Shown: positions 50,228-59,938, numbered from the stretch's first letter. The stretch: 63,751 bases of DNA from Mesorhizobium sp. ES1-1 (GCF_020164785.1 NZ_JAIUGX010000019.1:1-63751), one strand, 5' to 3'. Notes: generated by a model not told the origin, from the letters alone. Numbers and translations are program-made.

Positions 50228-51438
50228 CAGCCGCCGAAGCGGCTAGGGAGTCGCGGCGAACCGCGCTGATCCTCGCCGCGTCGCAGGCGATCATCGGCTC
50301 GGCCGCGCCGATCGCCATCTCGATGGGGGCTCTCGCCGGACACTATCTGCTTGGCGCGGATAAATCGCTGGCGACGGCGCCGGTCACAGGTTTCAATGTC
50401 GGCGTGGCGCTCGGTGCGCTGCCTGCGGCGGCCATCATCCGCCGCATGGGCCAGCGTGGCGGTTTCATGACTGGAACCGTCGTCACCGCATCCGGCGGGC
50501 TGGTTGCGACATTAGCGCTTTTCCAAGGCAGTTTCTGGCTGTTTGCCTTCGGCTTGCTCCTCATCGGCGTTGGCGGTGCCTTCGTCCAGCAGTTCCGCTT
50601 CGCCGCCGCCGACAACGCGCCGCCCGAGTTCAAGGCCCGCGCCATTTCTTTCGTTCTGGCCGGCGGCATCGTCACCGCAATCCTGGGACCGCAGATCGTA
50701 ATCTTCACACGTGAATTGTTCGCACCGGTAATGTTCGCCGGCTCGTTTGTTTCCATCCTGCCGCTGGCCCTGACTGGCGCCATTATCCTGTCATTCCTGC
50801 GTCTGCCGGCGAAGGCCGCCGGCCGCAAGATGGAAGTCGCCGACAATCATGCCAGACCATTGGCTGAAATCATTACCAGGCCGCGTTTCGTGGCCGCGCT
50901 GTTCTGCGCCGTGGGCACTTACGCGCTGATGAGCTTCGTCATGACCGGAGCCCCTCTCGCCATGGTTGGATGCGGGCTGTCGGAGGACGACGCAACGCTA
51001 GGCATCTCCTGGCACGTCATGGCCATGTTCGCGCCCAGCTTTTTCACCGGTTCGCTTATCCACCGCTTCGGCGCCGAACGCATCGTGGCGGTCGGAATGG
51101 TCCTGCTCATGGGCTGTGCTGCCATCGCGTTGTCGGGCCTGGAGCTATGGCGATTCTGGACCTCGTTGATCCTGCTCGGTCTTGGCTGGAATTTCGGCTT
51201 TATCGGTGCGACCGCCATGGTCGCCGCCAGCTACCGGCCATCGGAAAAAGGCAAGGTGCAGGGCTTCCATGACTTTGTCCTGTTCGGGTCAGTAGCCTTC
51301 GCCTCCCTCATGTCGGGCATGGTCTACAATGCCTGGGGCTGGGAGATGCTCAATTGGCTCATCTTCCCGGTCGTCGCCTTGTGTTTCGTGGCCCTTGGCG
51401 CGCTGAAACTGACGTCCGCGCGCAAGGCCGACGTCTGA
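50224..51438 (+). CDS. MFS transporter
   Basis: The 404-residue protein has 12 membrane segments and MFS motifs such as NVGVALGALPAAAIIRRMGQRGG (about 58-80, motif A-like G-x-x-x-D/R-R-x-G-x-R). The sequence falls in a YbfB/YfiS-like drug:proton-type group by eye, but the substrate is unknown. It overlaps nusB by ATGA. The C-terminal half has RPSEKGKVQGFHDF. Confidence 0.8.
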   Translation: MTAAEAARESRRTALILAASQAIIGSAAPIAISMGALAGHYLLGADKSLATAPVTGFNVGVALGALPAAAIIRRMGQRGGFMTGTVVTASGGLVATLALFQGSFWLFAFGLLLIGVGGAFVQQFRFAAADNAPPEFKARAISFVLAGGIVTAILGPQIVIFTRELFAPVMFAGSFVSILPLALTGAIILSFLRLPAKAAGRKMEVADNHARPLAEIITRPRFVAALFCAVGTYALMSFVMTGAPLAMVGCGLSEDDATLGISWHVMAMFAPSFFTGSLIHRFGAERIVAVGMVLLMGCAAIALSGLELWRFWTSLILLGLGWNFGFIGATAMVAASYRPSEKGKVQGFHDFVLFGSVAFASLMSGMVYNAWGWEMLNWLIFPVVALCFVALGALKLTSARKADV

Positions 51439-51611
51439 AACCCGGTCGAACTGGCATCACGGTGTCAGGACAGTTTGGGGCGAAATCGACGCCTCAGAAC
51501 AAAATTATTGCGCTGGTCCCCATTCTTATGAAACCGTGTGCCCCGACTGGCCGTTGAAGCCGTGCTCATATGCGGCCACCGCATTTCGGTTCAAAGCAAG
51601 GGGTTTTCAAA

Positions 51612-52523
51612 ATGTTTTCAGTCAAGGTTCTGGCCGGCGCCGCATTGGCGCTCGGCATCACGGCGGTTTCCGCCAGTGCACAGGTGGTTGTCTCCTCCAA
51701 GATCGACACCGAAGGCGGCGTGCTGGGCAACATCATCCAGCTGGTTCTCAACGCCAACAACATCAAGACCACCGATCGAATTCAGCTCGGCGGCACGCCG
51801 GTGGTGCGCAAGGCGATCACCGCTGGTGAGATCGACATCTATCCCGAATACACCGGCAACGCCGCCTTCTTCTTCGAAAAGGCCGACGATCCCGTGTGGA
51901 AGGATGCGACCAAGGCCTATGAGGCAGCCAAGAAGCTGGACTATGACGCCAACAAGATCGTCTGGCTATCGCCGTCGCCGGCCAACAACACCTGGGCGAT
52001 CGCACTGCGCAAGGAAGTTGCCGACACCAACAAGCTCGTCACGCTGAGCGATTTCGGCAAGTACGTCTCTGGCGGCGGCCAGGTGGTGCTGGCGGCTTCG
52101 GCCGAGTTTGTCAATTCGGCCGCGGCATTGCCGGCCTTCCAGACCACCTATGGATTCAAGTTGAAGCCGGAACAGCTGATCACGCTCTCTGGCGGCGACA
52201 CGGCGGCGACCATTGCGGCGGCTGCCAATCAGACCAGCGGCGCCAACGCCGCCATGGTCTACGGCACCGACGGCGGGATCGCGCCTTCCGGCCTGGTCGT
52301 GCTCGATGACGACAAGGGCGTGCAGCCGGTCTATCAGCCGGCGCCGGTCATCCGCGAAACCGTGCTCAAGCAACATCCTGAGATCGAGACGCTGCTGAAG
52401 CCGGTCTTCGCCAAGCTCGACCTTGTCACGCTGCAGGAACTGAACGGCCGCGTTCAGGTCGGCGGCGAGCCGGTCAAGGGCGTTGCTGAAGACTTCCTGA
52501 AGAAGAACGGGTTCTTGAAGTAA
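51612..52523 (+). CDS. Betaine/osmoprotectant-type ABC substrate-binding protein
   Basis: The start at 51612 gives 303 residues with a signal peptide (MFSVKVLAGAALALGITAVSASA). The mature protein has the OsmF/ProX pattern: VVVSSKIDTEGGVLGNIIQLVLN, GEIDIYPEYTGN (about 78-89), and AEFVNSAAALPAF. It delivers betaine-like solutes to the following permease. The 173-base gap before it is otherwise empty. Downstream genes encode two permeases and an ATPase, as in yehZYXW-type systems. Confidence 0.85.
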   Translation: MFSVKVLAGAALALGITAVSASAQVVVSSKIDTEGGVLGNIIQLVLNANNIKTTDRIQLGGTPVVRKAITAGEIDIYPEYTGNAAFFFEKADDPVWKDATKAYEAAKKLDYDANKIVWLSPSPANNTWAIALRKEVADTNKLVTLSDFGKYVSGGGQVVLAASAEFVNSAAALPAFQTTYGFKLKPEQLITLSGGDTAATIAAAANQTSGANAAMVYGTDGGIAPSGLVVLDDDKGVQPVYQPAPVIRETVLKQHPEIETLLKPVFAKLDLVTLQELNGRVQVGGEPVKGVAEDFLKKNGFLK

Positions 52524-52549
52524 CCACCTTCAAAAAGTGACGCCGGTGC

Positions 52550-52715
52550 GAGGCGCCCCCCTCTGTCCTGCCGGACATCTCCCCCACAAGGGGGGAGATT
52601 CGCAGTTCATGCGCGTCGCTCCTTTAATAAACGCTGGAGATTGGCGAAGGCCCTCGCAATGTCCGATCTTCCCCCTTGTGGGGGAGATGTCCGGCAGGAC
52701 AGAGGGGGGCGCCTC
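52550..52715. repeat. Long palindromic intergenic repeat (rhizobial RIME-like)
   Basis: The two arms, 52550-52599 and 52666-52715, are inverted copies of each other over about 50 bases, with 2 mismatches, beginning GAGGCGCC and ending GGCGCCTC. The loop of about 66 bases carries no gene. The arms contain the GGACATCTCCCCCACAAGG element that is widespread between genes of Mesorhizobium and relatives. It separates the binding protein from the permease gene and ends 15 bases before the permease start; its transcript would fold into a long hairpin. Confidence 0.8.
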
Positions 52716-52730
52716 GCGCAAACGCTCCTC

Positions 52731-53894
52731 ATGACCCTGCGCTTCGACAAGCTCGGCGTGGTCATAGCCATCATCACGGCCTATGCCGTGCTCTTGGCTC
52801 CGTTTGCGACTTTCCGCGCCAACCGCATCGTTCCGGGATCGGCGCGCTCGATTCTCGAAGCTTTGCCCGCGGCTCTGGGCCCGTTGCTGCTGGCGATCAT
52901 CGTCGGGGCAACGATCATCGCGCTCTTCAAGACACCGTTGCTGCTTCGCCTCGCCGCCGGCGTCGTGGCCCTGGCAAGCCTTGCCCTGATGATCGGCGTC
53001 GCCGGCACATTCCTGACGCCGGCCGGCAACACCTTCGCACGCATCTCGCCGGCCTCCGGCTTCTGGATTCTCATCTTCGCCTTCACGCTCCTGCTGGCGG
53101 ATGTGCTGACACGCCTCGACCTGTCGCCATTGGCGCGGGTTGGCGTGCTAGTCGTGGCAGCCGTGGCGGTTGGCCTGTTGCTGGTTTCGGGAAGCTGGAA
53201 CGACCTGTCCATCCTCAAGGAATACGCCAACCGTGCCGACAGCTTCTGGGCCGAAGGGTCCAAGCATGTAACCCTGGCGCTCGGCTCGCTGCTCGCCGCG
53301 GCCATCATCGGCCTGCCGCTCGGCATCCTTTGCCATCGCGTCGAGAGGCTGCGTGCCAGCGTGCTGAACGTGCTCAACATCATCCAGACCGTTCCCTCGA
53401 TCGCGCTGTTCGGCCTGTTGATCGCGCCACTCGGCTGGATCGCGTCCCATGTGCCGGGGGCAGCCGCGCTGGGCATTCGAGGCATCGGCACCGCGCCGGC
53501 TTTCGTCGCCTTGTTTCTCTACTCGCTGCTGCCGGTGGTGGCCAACACGGTGGTCGGTCTCGCCGGTGTTCCGCGCGCCGCCAACGACGCGGCGCGCGGC
53601 ATGGGCATGACCGACAGGCAGCGCCTGTTCGGCGTCGAGTTTCCGTTGGCCTTTCCGGTAATCCTCACCGGCATCCGCATTGTGCTGGTACAGAACATCG
53701 GCCTCGCGACCATCGCCGCGTTGATCGGCGGCGGCGGCTTCGGTGTCTTCGTCTTCCAGGGCGTCGGCCAGACGGCGATGGATCTCGTGCTGCTCGGCGC
53801 GGTGCCGACCGTGGCCCTCGCCTTCGCCGCCGCGATCATCCTGGATGCGGTGATCGAGATGACCGCCACCAAGCGTAGGGTTCAAACGGCATGA
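52731..53894 (+). CDS. Betaine-type ABC permease (YehY-like, long form)
   Basis: The ATG at 52731 gives 387 residues; in-frame codons upstream belong to the palindromic repeat. The N-terminal 170 residues contain about five membrane segments and are extra compared with a basic permease, as in YehY-like forms. The permease core (about 175-385) has the EAA loop GVPRAANDAARGMGMTDRQRLFGVEFPLA (about 276-304). It overlaps the ATPase gene by ATGA. Confidence 0.85.
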   Translation: MTLRFDKLGVVIAIITAYAVLLAPFATFRANRIVPGSARSILEALPAALGPLLLAIIVGATIIALFKTPLLLRLAAGVVALASLALMIGVAGTFLTPAGNTFARISPASGFWILIFAFTLLLADVLTRLDLSPLARVGVLVVAAVAVGLLLVSGSWNDLSILKEYANRADSFWAEGSKHVTLALGSLLAAAIIGLPLGILCHRVERLRASVLNVLNIIQTVPSIALFGLLIAPLGWIASHVPGAAALGIRGIGTAPAFVALFLYSLLPVVANTVVGLAGVPRAANDAARGMGMTDRQRLFGVEFPLAFPVILTGIRIVLVQNIGLATIAALIGGGGFGVFVFQGVGQTAMDLVLLGAVPTVALAFAAAIILDAVIEMTATKRRVQTA

Positions 53895-54829
53895 TCGAGA
53901 TCGAGGGGATTACCAAGCGTTACGATCAAACAGCGGTGGTCGACGATGTGTCGTTGGTGATCGAGCCGCGCACGATCTGCGTCATTGTCGGCACGTCCGG
54001 CTCCGGCAAGACGACGCTGCTCCGCATGATAAACCGGCTGGTCGAGCCGAGCTCGGGCATCATCAAGCTCGACGGCGCCGACAATCGGTCGCTGCCGGCC
54101 TACGAGCTGCGCCGCAGCATAGGCTACGCCATCCAGGGGCACGGACTGTTCCCGCATCGCACGGTGGCGCAGAACATCGCCACGGTGCCTGTCCTGCTCG
54201 GCTGGGACAAGGCGCGCACCAAGGCGCGCGTCGATGAATTGATGACGCTCTACCAGCTTGATCCTGAAGCCTTCGGGCCGCGCTACCCGCACGAATTGTC
54301 CGGCGGCCAGCAGCAGCGCGTCGGGGTTGCCCGCGCGCTTGCCGCCGAGCCCAACGTGCTGCTGATGGACGAACCGTTCGGCGCGCTCGACCCGATCATC
54401 CGCACCAAGGCGCAGGAAGATCTGCTGGCGATCCAGAAGCGCTTCGGCACCACCATCATCCTGGTCACCCATGACATGGAGGAGGCAGTGCATATGGGCG
54501 ACAAGATCGCGGTGATGGACGCCGGCAAGCTCGTCCAATACGCCAGGCCCGCCGAGATCCTGGCGAACCCCGCGAACGCCTTCGTCGAGACACTGGTCGG
54601 CGCCAGCGAACGACCGTTCAGGCTTTTGTCGCTCGGCCGCGTCCGCGATGCGGTTGAGCCCGGCGTCGCCGAAGGGGAGGCGATATCAGGAGAAGCCAGC
54701 CAGCGGGACGCGCTGGCCGAGTTGTTGTGGTCAGGTCGTCCGGCATTGCCGATAAGCGGCGCCGATGGCGAGCCGATCGGCCGCGTCACGATTGACGGGC
54801 TGGTGAAACGCGCCGCGAGGCCGGCATGA
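53891..54829 (+). CDS. Betaine-type ABC transporter ATPase
   Basis: The 312-residue protein has Walker A GTSGSGKT (34-41), Q-loop, signature LSGGQQQR (about 136-143) and Walker B LLMDEPFGALD (about 156-166), then HDMEEA. The C-terminal 80 residues end with a half CBS-like segment (RPALPISGADGEPIGRVT). It drives solute import by the flanking permeases and overlaps both of them by four bases. Confidence 0.92.
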   Translation: MIEIEGITKRYDQTAVVDDVSLVIEPRTICVIVGTSGSGKTTLLRMINRLVEPSSGIIKLDGADNRSLPAYELRRSIGYAIQGHGLFPHRTVAQNIATVPVLLGWDKARTKARVDELMTLYQLDPEAFGPRYPHELSGGQQQRVGVARALAAEPNVLLMDEPFGALDPIIRTKAQEDLLAIQKRFGTTIILVTHDMEEAVHMGDKIAVMDAGKLVQYARPAEILANPANAFVETLVGASERPFRLLSLGRVRDAVEPGVAEGEAISGEASQRDALAELLWSGRPALPISGADGEPIGRVTIDGLVKRAARPA

Positions 54830-55581
54830 AAACCTGGGCAGGCGTGCTGCCGCGGCTGGTCCTGATCGCGCTGCTGGTTGCGTTCCTCACCAATCCCAAC
54901 TGGTTCGAGCCGCTGCTGAAGCCGCTCACGGAAAACAACGCCCCGGTGATCTACAATCAGGGCAGCCTGCTCACGCTGACATTGCTGCATTTGCGCACCG
55001 TTCTGATCGCCACGGTGGCCGCGACCATCGTCGCGCTGGCGCTTGCCATTCTGGTCACCAGGCCTGTCGGCGCCGAGTTCCTGCCGCTGTCGCGCAGCCT
55101 GGTGAATATTGGCCAGACCTTTCCCCCCGTGGCAGTGCTGGCGCTTGCAGTGCCGGCCGTGGGGTTTGGCGAGAAGCCGACCCTGATCGCCTTGTTTCTC
55201 TACGGTTTGCTGCCGATTTTCGAGAATGCGCTGACCGGACTGACGACGCTGCCGGCCAACATCGTCGAGGCGGCGCGGGGCGCGGGCATGACTGGCTGGC
55301 AAAGGCTGATCAAGGTCGAATTGCCGCTCAGCGCGCCGATCATCCTGGGCGGCATCCGCCTGTCGGTCGTCATCGGCCTTGCCACGGCCACCATCGGCTC
55401 TACGGTGGCCGCCAGGACGCTGGGGGAGGTGATCATCGCCGGCCTCCTGTCGAACAACCTCGCTTTCATTCTGCAGGGCGGCCTGATCGTCGCCGCATTG
55501 GCCGTGCTAATCTATGACGGTCTGTCGGCCATCGAGCACTACACGGCGCGCCGCATGGGCAGGGAGGCCGACGGCGGCTAG
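54826..55581 (+). CDS. Betaine-type ABC permease (YehW-like)
   Basis: The 251-residue protein has about six membrane segments and the EAA loop LPANIVEAARGAGMTGWQRLIKVELPLS (about 142-169). It overlaps the ATPase gene by ATGA and completes the four-gene importer. A basic C-terminus (HYTARRMGREADGG) faces the cytoplasm. Confidence 0.88.
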   Translation: MKTWAGVLPRLVLIALLVAFLTNPNWFEPLLKPLTENNAPVIYNQGSLLTLTLLHLRTVLIATVAATIVALALAILVTRPVGAEFLPLSRSLVNIGQTFPPVAVLALAVPAVGFGEKPTLIALFLYGLLPIFENALTGLTTLPANIVEAARGAGMTGWQRLIKVELPLSAPIILGGIRLSVVIGLATATIGSTVAARTLGEVIIAGLLSNNLAFILQGGLIVAALAVLIYDGLSAIEHYTARRMGREADGG

Positions 55582-55876
55582 TTTTCCAAGCTGGCAGGTT
55601 GGCGCCCGCCTCTCCGTCCGCGGGCGGGCGAGCCGGCGCTGAGAGCGGCAATCGCCGTCATTTCAATCGATCTGATCGCAACTATGCCGAGGCAGTGCAG
55701 GACGCCCAATGTCTTTTGGGCGAAAGCAGGGCAAAAACCGAACAATATCTTGACGTTCGCGGCCCTGTTTCGCATACACCGAAGCGAAGAGGCGGATTCC
55801 GCGCGCGGAATCCGGTCTTTGTCTCAACGGCCCAGGGAGGGGTTCTTTTGGGCCAGCAATCGAGGAAAATTCGGCA
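55582..55876. other. 295-base gap before hppA
   Basis: No gene is supported. The first 90 bases are GC-rich; the rest holds ATATCTTGACGTTCG (about 55743-55757). The hppA ribosome site is weak (GAGGAAAATTCGGCA, 11-base spacing from GAGG). The promoter of hppA is likely within the last 150 bases but cannot be fixed. Confidence 0.35.
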
Positions 55877-58033
55877 ATGACCATAATTTCGGCCGTCATC
55901 GCCTGCGGTCTGCTTTCTGTCCTATACGCCATCTGGGCGACACGTTCGGTCCTCGCGGCCGACCAGGGCAATGCACGCATGCAGGAAATTTCCGCAGCCA
56001 TCCGAGAGGGTGCGCAGGCTTATCTGTCGCGTCAGTACACCACCATCGCCATTGTCGGTGTGGTCGTCCTCATCCTCGCCTGGTGGCTCCTTTCCGTCAC
56101 CGCCGCGGTCGGCTTCCTGATCGGCGCAGTCCTGTCTGGCGCCGCCGGCTTCATCGGCATGCATGTTTCGGTGCGCGCCAATGTGCGTACGGCGCAGGCC
56201 GCCTCCAACAGCCTGGCGGCCGGTCTCGACATCGCTTTCAAATCGGGCGCGATCACCGGCATGCTCGTGGCGGGGTTGGCTCTGCTTGGCGTCTCGATCT
56301 ACTACCTGATCCTAACCAACTTCATGGGTCTTGAGCCCAACTCCCGCCCCGTTATCGACGCGTTGGTTTCGCTTGGTTTCGGCGCTTCGCTGATCTCGAT
56401 CTTCGCCCGTCTCGGCGGCGGCATCTTCACCAAGGGTGCCGATGTCGGCGGCGACCTGGTCGGCAAGGTCGAAGCCGGCATCCCCGAGGATGACCCCCGC
56501 AACCCGGCCACCATCGCCGACAACGTCGGCGACAACGTCGGTGACTGTGCCGGCATGGCCGCCGACCTGTTCGAGACATATGCGGTGACCGTCGTTGCCA
56601 CCATGGTGCTCGGCTCCATCTTCTTTGGCGGCACCGCGGTGCTCGGCGCCGTGATGCTCTATCCGCTGGCGATCTGCGGCGCCTGCATCCTCACCTCCAT
56701 CGTCGGCACCTTCTTCGTCAAGCTCGGCTCGAACGGCTCGATCATGGGCGCTCTCTACAAGGGTCTGATCGTCACCGGCCTGCTTTCCATAGTCGGCCTC
56801 GGTGTCGCCACATCGCTAACGCTCGGCTGGGGCGAGGTCGGCACCGTTGCCGGCATGGTCGTCACCGGCAAGAACCTGTTCATCTGCGGCCTGGTTGGCC
56901 TCGTGGTGACTGGCCTGATCGTCGTGATCACCGAATACTACACCGGCACCAACAAGCGCCCGGTCAACTCGATCGCCCAGGCATCGGTCACCGGTCACGG
57001 TACCAACGTCATCCAGGGCCTCGCGGTCTCGCTGGAATCGACGGCGCTGCCGGCCATCGTCATTGTCGGCGGCATCATCTCGACCTACCAGCTTGCCGGC
57101 CTTTACGGTACGGCCATCGCTGTGACGACGATGCTCGGCCTTGCCGGCATGATCGTCGCGCTCGACGCCTTCGGGCCGGTCACCGACAATGCCGGCGGCA
57201 TTGCCGAAATGGCGGGTCTGCCCAAGGAAGTGCGTCAGTCCACCGACGCGCTCGACGCGGTCGGCAACACCACCAAGGCGGTGACCAAGGGCTACGCCAT
57301 CGGTTCGGCCGGCCTTGGCGCGCTGGTGCTGTTCGCGGCATATTCGAACGACCTGAAGTTCTTCGCCGAAAAGGCCAATGAAGCCGGCTCGACGCTGTTC
57401 CCCTACTTCAAGGGCATGGGAGAAATCTCCTTCGACCTCTCCAACCCCTATGTGGTCTCCGGGCTGATCTTCGGCGGCTTGATACCCTATCTGTTCGGCG
57501 GCATCGCCATGACGGCCGTCGGCCGCGCGGCGGGCGCCATCGTCGAGGAAGTGCGCAAGCAGTTCCGCGAGGATCCGGGCATCATGGCCGGCACCTCGAA
57601 GCCGAATTACGCGCGTGCGGTCGATCTGCTGACCAAGGCGGCGATCCGGGAAATGATCATCCCGTCGCTGCTGCCGGTCCTGGCGCCGCTCGTCGTCTAT
57701 TTCGGCGTGCTGCTGATCTCTGGGTCCAAGGCGTCCGCCTTCGCCGCGCTGGGCGCCTCGCTGCTTGGTGTCATCGTCAACGGCCTGTTCGTTGCCATCT
57801 CGATGACTTCTGGCGGCGGCGCCTGGGACAATGCCAAGAAGTCCTTCGAAGACGGTTTCGTCGACAAGGATGGCGTCAAGCACCTCAAGGGCTCGGACGC
57901 GCACAAGGCATCTGTCACCGGTGACACGGTCGGCGATCCCTACAAGGACACCGCTGGTCCCGCCGTCAACCCGGCAATCAAGATCACCAATATCGTCGCG
58001 CTCCTGCTGCTGGCCGTGCTCGCGCACGGCTAA
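55877..58033 (+). CDS. hppA: Membrane-bound proton-translocating pyrophosphatase
   Basis: The 718-residue integral membrane enzyme pumps protons using pyrophosphate. It has about 16 membrane segments and the substrate motifs GGGIFTKGADVGGDLVGKVE, PEDDPRNPATIADNVGDNVGD (about 190-235) and FETYAV, plus the second acidic cluster near 455-520. Lys in GNTTKAVTKG (where K+-dependent enzymes have Ala) marks it as K+-independent. Length is normal. A perfect terminator follows. Confidence 0.96.
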   Translation: MTIISAVIACGLLSVLYAIWATRSVLAADQGNARMQEISAAIREGAQAYLSRQYTTIAIVGVVVLILAWWLLSVTAAVGFLIGAVLSGAAGFIGMHVSVRANVRTAQAASNSLAAGLDIAFKSGAITGMLVAGLALLGVSIYYLILTNFMGLEPNSRPVIDALVSLGFGASLISIFARLGGGIFTKGADVGGDLVGKVEAGIPEDDPRNPATIADNVGDNVGDCAGMAADLFETYAVTVVATMVLGSIFFGGTAVLGAVMLYPLAICGACILTSIVGTFFVKLGSNGSIMGALYKGLIVTGLLSIVGLGVATSLTLGWGEVGTVAGMVVTGKNLFICGLVGLVVTGLIVVITEYYTGTNKRPVNSIAQASVTGHGTNVIQGLAVSLESTALPAIVIVGGIISTYQLAGLYGTAIAVTTMLGLAGMIVALDAFGPVTDNAGGIAEMAGLPKEVRQSTDALDAVGNTTKAVTKGYAIGSAGLGALVLFAAYSNDLKFFAEKANEAGSTLFPYFKGMGEISFDLSNPYVVSGLIFGGLIPYLFGGIAMTAVGRAAGAIVEEVRKQFREDPGIMAGTSKPNYARAVDLLTKAAIREMIIPSLLPVLAPLVVYFGVLLISGSKASAFAALGASLLGVIVNGLFVAISMTSGGGAWDNAKKSFEDGFVDKDGVKHLKGSDAHKASVTGDTVGDPYKDTAGPAVNPAIKITNIVALLLLAVLAHG

Positions 58034-58055
58034 AGACAGGCCCGTTACGAAGGCA

Positions 58056-58085
58056 AACCCGCCGGAGCGATCCGGCGGGTTTTTC
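58056..58085 (+). terminator. Rho-independent terminator after hppA
   Basis: ACCCGCCGGA and TCCGGCGGGT form a 10-base stem with a GCGA loop, followed by TTTTTC. It stands 23 bases after the hppA stop. Confidence 0.92.
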
Positions 58086-58132
58086 ATTGAGCCATGGCAC
58101 TGATTGGGACGGATCGGGCAGGGGACAATCAG

Positions 58133-58172
58133 GGGAAAAACAGAAACCCGCAGGATCGCTCCCACGGGTTTC
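58133..58172 (-). terminator. Probable terminator after bamE
   Basis: GAAACCCG (58143-58150) and CGGGTTTC (58165-58172) form a stem with a 14-base loop that contains further GGA/TCC pairing. On the minus strand it is followed by TGTTTTTCCCC. It would end the bamE transcript 45 bases after its stop, facing the hppA terminator. Confidence 0.65.
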
Positions 58173-58217
58173 CGGTCGCCTGAGGTCGTGCGGCTCGCGC
58201 GGGCGAGCCGAAAGGAG

Positions 58218-58730
58218 TTAGGCGCCTCCGCCCGGAATGCCGGGGGCCAGCTTGCTGGCGCCGTTGATGATCTGGCTGAGGAAGTTCTGATCCTTGCCGC
58301 CGGTCGGCGTGGTGCGCGAGATGAAATCGAACACCTTGCCGTCCTTCAAGCCATAATTGGCGATCTGGGTGACGCGGCCGTCGGCGCCGAAATACACAGC
58401 CAGCACGTGCTGGTTAACAAGCCGCGGCTTGTCGAAGGCGACGTAGCGCTTGCGGGTCTGCGAGATGTAATAGAAGGCCTCATTGTCGAAAGTGGCCGTG
58501 GTCGAGGGGGTGCCAAGCGCCAGCAGCACCTGCTCGCGGCTCGATCCGACCGGCACCATGTCGATTGCCTGCTGGTCGATGACGTAGCCCTGCGTCAGCG
58601 TTTCACTTGGGGTGAGATCGCCGAACATCTTGTTACTATGACAGGCGGACAGCGCCGATACGATAACCAGCAGCGAGATCGCGCCAGCAGGCCGCAATGA
58701 AGACGTCGACTTGAAATTCAGCGCGCGCAA
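58218..58730 (-). CDS. bamE: Outer-membrane assembly lipoprotein BamE (SmpA/OmlA)
   Basis: The product matches BamE: lipobox LSAC (in VSALSACHSNK), then TQGYVIDQQAIDMVPVGSSREQVLLALGTPSTT with the BamE GxSxxxVxxxLGxP pattern, and a beta sheet ending VFDFISRTTPTGG. BamE is a BAM complex part in the outer membrane. The start used is the third of three TTG codons (58730) after GGAGAA; the frame is open further upstream. TTG use makes the exact N-terminus uncertain. Confidence 0.85.
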   Translation of the reverse strand: MRALNFKSTSSLRPAGAISLLVIVSALSACHSNKMFGDLTPSETLTQGYVIDQQAIDMVPVGSSREQVLLALGTPSTTATFDNEAFYYISQTRKRYVAFDKPRLVNQHVLAVYFGADGRVTQIANYGLKDGKVFDFISRTTPTGGKDQNFLSQIINGASKLAPGIPGGGA

Positions 58731-58847
58731 CAACAATTCTCCATTATATCGCCGCAACTTGCGCTGGGCCGCAAAACCGGTAAACCAGCTTGCTTGCCGA
58801 TGCAACAAGGCCACTTAAACAAACGGTCCCCGGGAGACTATCCCCCA

Positions 58848-59393
58848 ATGTTCCAGCGCCTTTTTGGCCGCGAACGCCAAGCCAACCGCGCCATCACCGA
58901 GGCGCTGTACGCACAAATCGTGGCAGCGGCGCGGCAGACCGTTTTTTATTCCGACTGGAATGTGCCGGATACGCCGCTCGGCCGTTTCGAGATGGTGTCG
59001 TTGCATATGTTTCTGTTCCAGCATCGCCTGCGCGGCGAAGAGGGCGCGGCGCGAGACATCGCGCAGGTGCTGATCGACGAGTTCTTCCTGGATGTCGATC
59101 ATTCCTTGCGTGAGCTGGGGATTGGCGACGTGGGTGTACCGAAGCGGATGAAGAAGCTGGCCAAAATGTTCTATGGCCGTACCGCCGCCTATGACGATGC
59201 GCTCGAAAGAAACGACCGCGACGGACTTGTTGCGGCGCTGTCTCGTAATGTTAGCCCTGACGCGGTCTGGCCGGAGGCGTCGTTGCTGGCCCATTACGTG
59301 ATCGATGCCCGCGATTGGCTTGCCGCGCAGCCATCCGAATCGATCGTTTCCGGCACCGTGACGTTTCCTGCCGCCAGTGGAGGTGATCGATGA
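58848..59393 (+). CDS. Ubiquinol-cytochrome c chaperone-family protein
   Basis: The ATG at 58848 gives 181 residues (MFQRLFGRERQANRAITEALYAQIVAAAR). The pattern, helices with FEMVSLHMFLFQHRLRGEEG (about 50-69) and LGIGDVGVPKRMKKLAKMFYGR (about 92-113), is that of CBP3/UQCC1-type chaperones that help build cytochrome bc1. It overlaps yceD by four bases. Divergent from bamE, sharing a 117-base gap. Confidence 0.85.
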   Translation: MFQRLFGRERQANRAITEALYAQIVAAARQTVFYSDWNVPDTPLGRFEMVSLHMFLFQHRLRGEEGAARDIAQVLIDEFFLDVDHSLRELGIGDVGVPKRMKKLAKMFYGRTAAYDDALERNDRDGLVAALSRNVSPDAVWPEASLLAHYVIDARDWLAAQPSESIVSGTVTFPAASGGDR

Positions 59394-59938
59394 AGACCGT
59401 TGATCCGCAAAGCCCGGTATCATTTCGCGTCAACATCTCCCGCTTGCCGAATAAGGGCTTGCCGGTCTTGATTGAGGCCGACGCCACGCAGCGCGAAGCT
59501 CTTGCCGCCGAGCACGGGCTGCTTTCGGTCAAGGCCTATCGGGCCGAGCTTCTGGTCACGTCGTGGAAGCGAAACGGCGTGAAGGTCAGCGGTCGTGTAG
59601 AAGCGGATATTACACAAGCCTGCATCGTGACGCTCGATCCTGTCGAATCCCATATCGACGAGGCGGTCGATGCGCTGTTGCTGCCGGAGGATTCCAAGCT
59701 CGCGCGGCACGGCTTCGACAGCGGCGGCGAGATTTTGATCGACGCCGAAGGCCCTGACAGCCCAGAGACATTTTCGGGCGATACGATCGATGTCGGCGCA
59801 CTTGCCGAACAGTTTTTCGGGCTGGCCATCGACCTCTATCCGCGCAAGCAAGGCGTGTCGCTGGACGTGGGGGACGATACCGGGCCGGCCGAGAACGAAT
59901 TCCAGCAAAAGCTGCGATCGCTGCTCGGAAAATCCTGA
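59390..59938 (+). CDS. YceD/DUF177-family protein
   Basis: The 182-residue protein begins with ATG 59390 in an ATGA overlap. DUF177 features include GRVEADITQACIVTLDPVESHIDEAVDALLLP (about 67-98, with Cys77) and the acidic AEQFFGLAIDLYPRKQG (about 142-158). In many bacteria yceD is coupled to rpmF; here no rpmF follows (the 120-base gap to plsX is empty). Function unclear, perhaps 23S rRNA processing. Confidence 0.85.
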   Translation: MKTVDPQSPVSFRVNISRLPNKGLPVLIEADATQREALAAEHGLLSVKAYRAELLVTSWKRNGVKVSGRVEADITQACIVTLDPVESHIDEAVDALLLPEDSKLARHGFDSGGEILIDAEGPDSPETFSGDTIDVGALAEQFFGLAIDLYPRKQGVSLDVGDDTGPAENEFQQKLRSLLGKS

